From NCBI GenBank assembly GCA_020002185.1, contig CM034541.1, positions 54,126,026-54,190,025 of the forward strand: DNA of 64,000 nt, written 5' to 3'. Positions 56,658 to 64,000 of this stretch are shown in pieces. The position numbers and the translations under genes were made by a program. The first letter of the stretch is position 1. Every line of letters starts with the position of its first letter. This DNA comes from Paraescarpia echinospica (lineage: Eukaryota > Annelida > Polychaeta > Sabellida > Siboglinidae). The notes below the pieces were generated by a model. It worked only from the letters and a program-made list of their open reading frames with translations, made no database searches and was not told where the DNA came from.

Positions 56658-58460
56658 CAGGCTGAGAAATCATATTACAATAATTTACTATTACAAGCGA
56701 AGCATTCTACCAGGGAGTTGTGGAACATATATGCCGTTCTTGTTAATAAGAGTAAACGGAACATTCCCAGCATTAAAACGTTGGTCGTCAATGACATTGA
56801 ATTAAAAGACAAAGAAAGTATCGCTAATGAAATGAACAAATATTTCGCGACAGTTGGTAAAAAAATGTCAAAATCATATGATCATGGAAATGAATATAGG
56901 CAATTTCTAAGTTATCCGATAAACAATACTATAGTTCATGCACCAGTTTGTCATCAAGAAGTGATCAATGAAATAAACAAGCTAGCTAATTCCAATGTAT
57001 CGGGAATGGAAAATTTTCCTTCGAAAATTGTTAAGCTGTCATGCCATTTCATTTATAAGCCTCTGACTTACATATGTAATTTGTTGTTTTCTGAGGCCAT
57101 TGTCCCACGAGCATTAAAAGTGCCAAAAGTAATACCCGTTTTTAAGAAAGGATCAAGGTGTATACCAGGTAACTAAGACCAATAAGTTTGACGAGTGTCT
57201 TCAATAAAATCATAGAAACATTAGTGTTGAAGAGGTTATTAGACTTTCTGGAGAGAAATTATGTTTTGTCCAATCATCAATTTGGATTTCGCAAAGATCA
57301 TTCCACTACATTAGCGCCTTTCGAAATAATAGAACACATTAGGAAATATATCGAACATGGCGCTTTAGTTATACGGTCTACCTTGAGTTAAGTAAGGCTT
57401 TTGACACCGTTGATCATGAAATACTGTTGTATTAGCTAGATTACTATATAATAAGAGGTCATGCATGTGATTGGTTTATATATTATTTAAGCAATAGGCA
57501 GCACTGTGTTAACGTTAATGGCATATTATCAGGATATACTCATGTTCAAACTGGCGTTCCGCAGGGTTCCATTTTGGGACCAGTGTTATTTCTACTGTAT
57601 ATCAAAGATATTTCTAATGCCGTAGAAAATGGATCTTTGCGTTTGTTTGCGCATGACACCAACCTGTTCATTAGTGGTGGGGATATCAAGGATATTGTAT
57701 GTACGGCTCGGGATGAGTTAATGTCCCTTAGTACTTGGTTCAGGCACAATCAGCTGACTCTGAATCTGAGCAAAACTTGCTACAGAATATTCAGCAGACA
57801 AGTGGATCGCTCAGTTATGCCATTGTTGCTACAGAGCAAAGACATTGAACTGGTTCATACAACCAAATATCTGGGCATCTATTTGGACTAAAAAATGTCA
57901 TGGTCTGAGCATATTAATGAACTTTGTGTAAAGGTGTCTAAGCTGTCAGGTATATTCCATAAACGCTGATATGGTAAGGCAATTATATTATGCTTATGCA
58001 TTTCTCCATATTAATTATGGGGGCGAATTGTATGGGTCAGCGTGTATGAACAAGATAGCTAAGCTACAGGTTGTCCGAAACATTTTACTGAAAACATTAG
58101 CTAAGCGAAACCGTCGTGATAATGTTACTGCCTTACACCCGGAACTTAATATTTTAAAAGTTTAGGAACTATATACACTTGATGTTCTAACATTTGTGTA
58201 CAGACAGCGTAGGAAACAACTTCCTGGTCTATTTCACCAATTTTACAAGCTTAAGTGAGGTCATGTCAAGACAGGAGACAAATTTCTATGTACCAAGATC
58301 TAAAAACAGAATTGGAGAGAATTCTTTGAAAATAATAGGGGGACGACTTTGGAACGCACTACCTGTAAATATTAAACATGCAACATCATTGAATATGTTT
58401 AAGAATAAAACCAGGAAATTTATCACTGGCATAAATTAAACTAATTGAACTACACCTTTT
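56650..58460 (+). mobile_element. LINE, downstream half (split by DNA transposon)
   Basis: Continues the LINE of 50,995-51,368 at QAEKSYYNNLLLQAKHSTRE. RT blocks: SGMENFPSKIVK, VIPVFKKGSR, PISLTSVFNKIIETLV, FGFRKDHST, LSKAFDTVDH, TGVPQGSILGPVLFLLYI, LRLFAHDTNLF. Motif C (F-A-D-D) reads F-A-H-D, so one catalytic Asp is lost (codon near 57,650). The thumb and C-terminus continue through WFRHNQLTLNLSKT, TTKYLGIYLD, LHINYGGELYGS and MFKNKTRKFITGIN, with stops at about 57,174, 57,389, 57,889 and 58,163. The last stop is near 58,437. Confidence 0.88.
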
Positions 58461-58900
58461 AATCATCAATTTCCCTTACATTATATCTACCTTTATTTAA
58501 ATGAAGTAAACCAGAAGCTATTATGTTGACTCAGCTGTCATTTATATATGTAATGTTATTTGTATACAGGAGTATACTATACATATATTTTGATTTAATA
58601 GGCTTCCAGCTCGATAAGTTTTTAACTTCTCTGGAAGCTACCTCATCTGTGTTATTTTTATCTTGAAATATGTTGTATATCATGTGGATGAGAAAATACA
58701 TTTACATTACATTCCATTACATATCTCTCTTCCATGTACAGACATATAACTGGTTTTCAGTTACCTACAACAGATGTGGAGAATGATGAGTTGAAGAAAT
58801 GCTTACCTACAATACATTGATTTAAGCCATACAAGATTAACGTGTAATGAATTATATTAAACATGACTTAAAGACCTCTCATAAAGAAGAAGGTAATTTC
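58461..58900. other. AT-rich spacer
   Basis: The 3' UTR of the LINE, then unassigned sequence. Confidence 0.4.
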
Positions 58901-58904
58901 CTTA

Positions 58905-58990
58905 GGACTGTTCATAGCTCTTTACACTTCACTCCCTGATAGATCAGTTCAATCGAACACCGCCTCGACTGCACTGGGAAGTATTCAGCA
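58905..58990 (+). repeat. Third partial copy of the TTAA-element arm
   Basis: The stretch CACTCCCTGATAGATCAGTT followed by CAATCGAACACCGCCTCGAC aligns with 22,700-22,790 (and, inverted, with 11,250-11,345), where CTGGCAGACCTGTTAA is followed by TCGAACACCATCTCGAC. In one frame both read LP(D/G)RxVxSNTxST, so this may be a coding exon of that element. Confidence 0.5.
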
Positions 58991-59234
58991 AGTTGTCAGT
59001 TAGTTTGCTTTCTCCTAGTTCAGAACAGTCAACAACACTTGCCATCAAGTGATATATATCATATCCATTAACGGACATCAGCCAATACATCTGAAGAAAA
59101 ATTACTTGAAAATAATGAAAATACGTTACATGCAGATCTAAAGGTAAACATCATTGTTAAAAAGCTTCTGATAGTGTACAGACGATAACTAGGTGGCTAG
59201 TAGGGACGCGTGGAAAGGACATGGTGTCAATCAC

Positions 59235-59690
59235 AAACCACGTTTTCTGAGATAACTAGTTTCTTTATATGACAAGATAGATAACTAGTTTATCGACATA
59301 GCAAGAATATAATGTTATTATAACAAGAGACTTTCTTATTATATCAAGAAACTAGTTACGTATCTAGTTATAACAACAAACTGGTAATAAAGGTTTTTCT
59401 TGTTGTAACGAGAAACGATCTTGTTACATCAGGAAACTAGTTACCTATCTTTCCTTATGTAGTTTCTTGTCGTAATAAGATAGGTAAGTAGGTACTTCGT
59501 GTAACGGGGACGTTTCTGGTTGTACCAAGAAACCCATTTATAACTACTTCCTTGTTACAACAAGGTGTATGACTAGTTTCTGGATATAATAAGAGTTTCT
59601 TGCTATAACAGCACGTTCTTGCTATATCAAGACACTAGTTTCTTATTTTGTTATATCATGAAATTTTCTCAGTTTCCTCAGAAAGCATGT
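59235..59690. repeat. Degenerate palindromic minisatellite (ACTAGT core)
   Basis: Repeats built on TAACAAGAAACTAGTTA-CCTATCT occur in both orientations. ACTAGT appears at 59,255, 59,284, 59,350, 59,435, 59,572 and 59,634, and TTGTTATAACAAG/AAGAAAC blocks lie between. Spacing is irregular (29-137 bp). No coding frame spans it. Confidence 0.75.
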
Positions 59691-60076
59691 TTTGCGATTT
59701 GTATCATTTCCTTTTAACGCATCCGTAGACTAGAGAGAAAAACATGTCAATAAAATCATACAAACACAAAAACAAAAATTAGGCAGAGCTGAAGTTGACC
59801 GATAGAGCAATTACAAAAGGTTAATATGACGATGACACCGCTACAAGGAAGACCGGAAGAAGACAAGACGAAATGACCTACGTTATTAAAAAGCTAGAAC
59901 TACCTCAGACCAATGGTGAGTAGACCATAGAGCAACATCCTGTAGGCAATTCGAGACACGAATAATTATTTCAGAACCGTCATGATCAGCATTCGGTTTG
60001 CACAAACTGGGAAAAGACCTCCAAAGCACGTATAGTATTGCCCAAAATAACTTATTTGGTCGAATCAAACTTGCCC
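59691..60076. other. Spacer without recognised feature
   Basis: Short frames only. Confidence 0.4.
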
Positions 60077-60291
60077 GCTAACGCGCGCGTGCGTGCGCGT
60101 GTGTGTGCGCGCGCACGCGTGTATGTGCATTTGTGCATTTTGTGAGTAAGTGAATGGGTGTGTGTGTGTGTGTGTGGGTGGGTGGGTGGGTGAGTGAGTG
60201 AGTGAGTGAGTGAGTGAGTGAGTGAGTGAGTGAGTGAGTGAGTGAGTGAGTGAGTGAGTGAGTGAGTGAGTGAGTGAGTGAGTGAGTGAGT
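60077..60291. repeat. Compound (GT)n and (GTGA)n microsatellite
   Basis: A CG/GT-rich tract is followed by (GT)n near 60,158-60,175, then about 25 GTGA/GAGT units at 60,189-60,291. The THSLTHSL frame on the minus strand is its translation. Confidence 0.95.
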
Positions 60292-60694
60292 TTGTGTACA
60301 TATGTATGTATATTGTCAGGTTGTAATCCAGAATATTAGAAAATTGTTGCAGAAAATGTCATACTTCCAGAATAATTAAGACTCACAATCGAACAACAAA
60401 CACAAATGGTAGAAATCCACCTGAATTAAAATTCAGTGATCGAGACGCAGCGGTTTACAACGGACGTTTTAGATCAAGACATTCGCTTAGCAAATTGATC
60501 ATTCTCCACAATGTCATAAAGTTAGGAAGCAATGGAAGTAGTCACAATCTAAATAAAACAAGGTCTGGAAGAAAAAAACAAATTGACCACATTATTGATA
60601 TTGTTGATAGATTTTATTCAAATAGTGATTGTGTTGACGCTTTAGGTGATATCAATTCTAGTCAAACTGACAAGTGAATTTCCGAAGTCTCTAT

Positions 60695-63600
60695 TTTATA
60701 ATAATAATAAAGACAAACTTCTATAGCGTCTAAATCAGCAGCAATCTTAGCTCAGAGGCGCAACATACAAGAATCGTTGGGCAACATCGTTAACATCGAC
60801 AAGCAAGAGTCGTCATTGGAGACCGCCGAATGTTAGCGTGGGAGTGCTATATCAAATAAACAAGTCTTCAGTTTTTTTATGAAAGCTATCTTTAGTCTCA
60901 GATGATTATAAAGCGATAGGGGGTTGATTCCAGATTTTGGGTGCAGCTACAGAAAAAGCACGTTTGCCGATATTAACCTTGGTTTTCGGAACAAAAAGTC
61001 GTTGTGAAAGAGATGATCTGAGATTCCTGGGGATATCGGAAACACGAAGGAGACTAAACAAATAGGACGGGTGTTGCATAGAAAGGGTACGATATGTGAC
61101 AGTGGCTAATTTGAATTGTATTCGATGTGCAACTGGAAGCCAATGCAACTGCTTAGGTAGGGACAGAGGTGGTGAGAAACGATGTGCTTTTAGTATCACA
61201 CGTGCAAAACAATTAAGTACACGTTGGAGTTTAGCTAAGTCCTTTTTTAGCAATATTGTTTAGGAGTGAGTTGCAGTAGTCAAGGCGACTGCAAATTAGA
61301 GATACTGATATTATTTTAGTAGTAGATCAAGACAAATGACGCATATGGTAGAAACTGGATTTACATACTTGAGAAATGTTCTGGTGAAAGCTGAAATCAC
61401 TGTCAAAGATAACACCTATATTACGAACAGTACCTGATGGTGATGTATCATTACCAAGCAATTTAGCTGGAAAATAGTTAACAACTTTGCTTCGTTGTTG
61501 TTTTGTGCCAATAATAATTAAATCAGTTTTGTCTGGATTTAGCTTAAATTTTCTTGCTTTAATCAACAGCAAGATGTCAGTGAGACAGTCATTTAAATTT
61601 GATAGAGATGTCTGTGCATCACTTGGTGAAAGTGATATATACATATGTGTGTCGTCAGCATACATGTGATGATTTATATTATGATTAGTTGACTCGACTA
61701 AGGGATGTAGTGTATAAGCTAAACAGAACAAGGCCAAGGACAGAACCCTGTGGGACACCACTTGGAAGATGTTCTGGACAAGACAGTGAGCCAGATATAT
61801 TAATGCTTTGGTATCGGTCTAAAAAATATGAACTAAACCACCGAAGAGCCGTGCCAGAAATCCCAAAATGTCTATGAAACCGATGTAAAAGAATGTCGTG
61901 ATCTATTGTATCAAATGCAGCTGATAGCGAAAGCAGTGAATTTGTTATTATCCATATTGCAACCAATAATATAATTATCATTGCGTATTTTAAGAAGAGC
62001 CGTCTTAGTTGAATTAAATCGTTTATATGCAGATTGTAGATCATTTGATCAGTGCTGTGAATTAATATGTTCCCGTAGTCGATTTGCAACAACCTTTTCC
62101 AATACCTTCGACAGAAAACTAAGATTAGAGATAGAATGGTCATTTTTATGGTAATTTTTGCACAGACACAGACTTTTTAATAAGAGGATTGACAAGAGCT
62201 TGCTTGAATTTGAACACCATCCTGCATTGACATATTTATAATATTTGTAATAGGATAAACCAATTGATCAATGTACCTCTTCAGTAGAAATGTTGGAAAA
62301 GGGTCAAGACCACATGATTTGTTAGGACACTTTTGTATGATAGTGCGAACTTCATTTGTAGTTGCAGGTATAAAACATTGCAGTGTATTACCAACAATCG
62401 GCTGTTCAGTAAACTTGTGCTCAACGTCATTAATAACAAAACGTGATCGAATGTAAGCCGTGGAATATTTTGAAAACATGCTGCATAATGTATCCAATGA
62501 AGAGGTATCAGGCAATATTTTTGGTTTCTCCCGATGAAGCACACTATTGACTGATTTCCACATATGGCGAGAGTTTTCAGAATTGTTTGATATTAAATTC
62601 GTATAATAGTCTGATTTTGCTTTTGACATCATGTGGTTGCACAGATGTAACTGCTTAGTATAGCGGGACCGATTAAGAGGTGAACGGGTACGTCGCCAAA
62701 TTCTTTCAAGATATCGACGGCGACGTGTTGCTTGTCTAGTGACATCCATGGTGATGGTGGACAAACGTTTGCTTTTTTGCTTGTTTGGGGGCATGTTTAT
62801 TAAGAAGCCTACTTAATGTAACGTAATACTGGTTTACTAGCTCACACAGTGTAGTTTTTGGCTGAATCAAGAAATAGGAATTTGCAAGGTCCTCACGAAG
62901 ACTGTCTATATTAATGTCATGTATCGGTTGGAAAGTAATAAATTGTTGTGCTGGTCTTGACTCGACTCTGAGACACAGATCAATAATTACAGTATGATGA
63001 TCTGATAATCCATCAGTAACAGATACCGCCTTGATGTTATTGCAGTTTGACCTAGTAATAAACAAGTCAGCCAATGCCCATGGATATGAGTAGGGAATGT
63101 GACATGCTCTTGTAAGTCAAATGTTTGAAGTGCATCCATGAATAACCTAGTATTAAGGACAGCAAATCAACATGGATTTAAATCACCTAGAATATATAAT
63201 TATTCATGTAATTGTAATGTAGTTTCACGAAAATCTTGAAATTCATCATAATATACTTGTGTTTTCAGGAGGACGATATCTGTAAATAGATCAGCAGACA
63301 TAGATTAACCTTTTATAATGCCTCTAAAATGTGGTGTACAGGTGAGTGAAGGATTTCTACCTTGAACAAGTCAGAAACCAGAAATGCGACACCACCACCT
63401 CTACCTGACTGGCGTGGATGATGGTGTAGAGAAAAACCAGGAGGAGTGATGTCAGCAAGACAGGAGACAGTATCAATTGTTGTCACCTACGTATCGGTCA
63501 TTGCTAAAATGTTTATATGTTTTGGTGCTATTAAATCAGAAAGCGCACCAGATTTGTGACGAACGTATCTAAGATTCGTAGACGCAGAGCGTATATTATT

Positions 63601-63700
63601 ATGAAACTTTTTTGGACCAGGATTAATTGACACATCACCTGCCAGAAGGAGAATGATAGATAGTTTAAAAGATGGATTTCAACCTGATTATTTCACTTAA
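60695..63700 (-). mobile_element. Near-complete LINE (endonuclease to 3' end), decayed
   Basis: Reading leftward: N-terminal endonuclease remnants NIRSASTNLRYVRHKSGAL (about 63,595-63,540), PPGFSLHHHPRQSGRGGGVAF (about 63,450-63,390), an ILGDLN block (about 63,200) and DLFITRSNC with GLSDHHTVIIDL (63,070-62,970). Linker: RRYLERIWRRTRSPLNRSRY. RT start: NKSCGLDPFPTFLLKR (62,330-62,280). RT core: LSAAFDTIDHDILLHRF, SGVPQGSVLGLVLFSLYTTS, HHMYADDTHMYISLS. Thumb: RKFKLNPDKTDLIIIGT, GVIFDSDFSFHQNIS. C-terminus: LQRVLNCFARVI, LHWLPVAHRIQFKLATVTY, SVAAPKIWNQ. The 3' UTR has GCGCCTCTGAGCTAAG and ATAGAAGTTTGTC and ends with (TTA)n at 60,695-60,707. RT motif residues are intact; at least three frame changes inactivate it. 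Confidence 0.88.
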
Positions 63701-64000
63701 GTTTTTGTGCGTGCATAGACCGAGACAGAAAAAATGTAACGCTGGGATTTGGAAAAGCTGATTTGTGCACTATTTTGAACGAATATTCTAGATTTATTAT
63801 AGGTATAGTAAATTAAACAAAAAGACGATAGGTAGCATATAAAACATGTGTCAAGTATAAATGAACATTAATTACGACTTAAACACCGCGCTAAAAAATA
63901 ACGTTACAATTTGAATAACTGTCTCGGCTCTTGCACGTAACGCGAGTGAGCGACAAAACGGAAACGAGTATCGAACGTAACAAACAAAGCCCAACAATAA
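63701..64000. other. Window edge, possible 5' region of the LINE
   Basis: AT-rich sequence with no coding block recognised. It may be the LINE 5' UTR or ORF1 remnant, but nothing confirms this. Confidence 0.3.

Noticed and set aside
60065..60301. THSLTHSL repeat protein
   Set aside because: Translation of the (GTGA)n microsatellite.

Overview
The window looks like repeat-dense DNA of an invertebrate animal. It is AT-rich, coding pieces are broken into exon-sized blocks with GT..AG borders, and it is packed with LINEs, DNA-transposon remnants, a tyrosine-recombinase retroelement, MITEs, micro/minisatellites and a tRNA-derived SINE-like head. The protein families present (CR1/L2/RTE-type LINEs, THAP-type transposon genes, a P2X7-like intracellular domain, CXC-domain repeat proteins) suggest a lophotrochozoan such as a mollusc, but the sequence alone does not fix the phylum. 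I found no bacterial-style operon, CRISPR array, rRNA or convincing functional tRNA gene. I found no intact single-copy host gene; the best host-like candidate, a P2X7-domain gene at 38.8-41.1 kb, carries frameshifts.

Layout. 0.1-1.6 kb: foldback palindrome with a tRNA-like (SINE) head in each arm. 2.2-2.8 kb: decayed CXC/TSO1-like gene fragment. 3.2-6.7 kb: nearly intact, 5'-truncated CR1-type LINE (SGNH-ORF1 tail, endonuclease and reverse transcriptase) with a single homopolymer frameshift. 7.8-9.3 kb: fragments of an RTE-like LINE, a Tc1/mariner-like transposase and a LINE 3' end. 9.3-25.3 kb: a giant inverted repeat made of two TTAA-bordered copies of one element meeting head to head at 14,162; the right copy is split by a 5.75-kb tyrosine-recombinase retroelement (SGNH, Gag-like, RNase H, YR, with the RT domain deleted). 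25.4-30.7 kb: small TIR elements, two copies of a MITE family and two related minisatellites.

30.8-41.2 kb: two copies of a segment carrying a THAP-transposon exon, the larger THAP-type pseudogene, and a converging P2X7-like gene. 41.4-51 kb: LINE fragments, including one LINE spliced into another, plus microsatellites. 51-58.5 kb: a three-level nest. A LINE was split by a 5.28-kb DNA transposon with terminal inverted repeats and a perfect 8-bp target duplication, and that transposon's own ORF was later split by a second LINE. 58.5-64 kb: a palindromic minisatellite, long simple repeats and an almost complete minus-strand LINE.

The genes do not form a pathway. The window is best read as a stratigraphy of mobile elements. 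The three strongest items are the TTAA-bounded giant palindrome, the SGNH-bearing RT-less YR retroelement inside it, and the 8-bp-TSD transposon nest.
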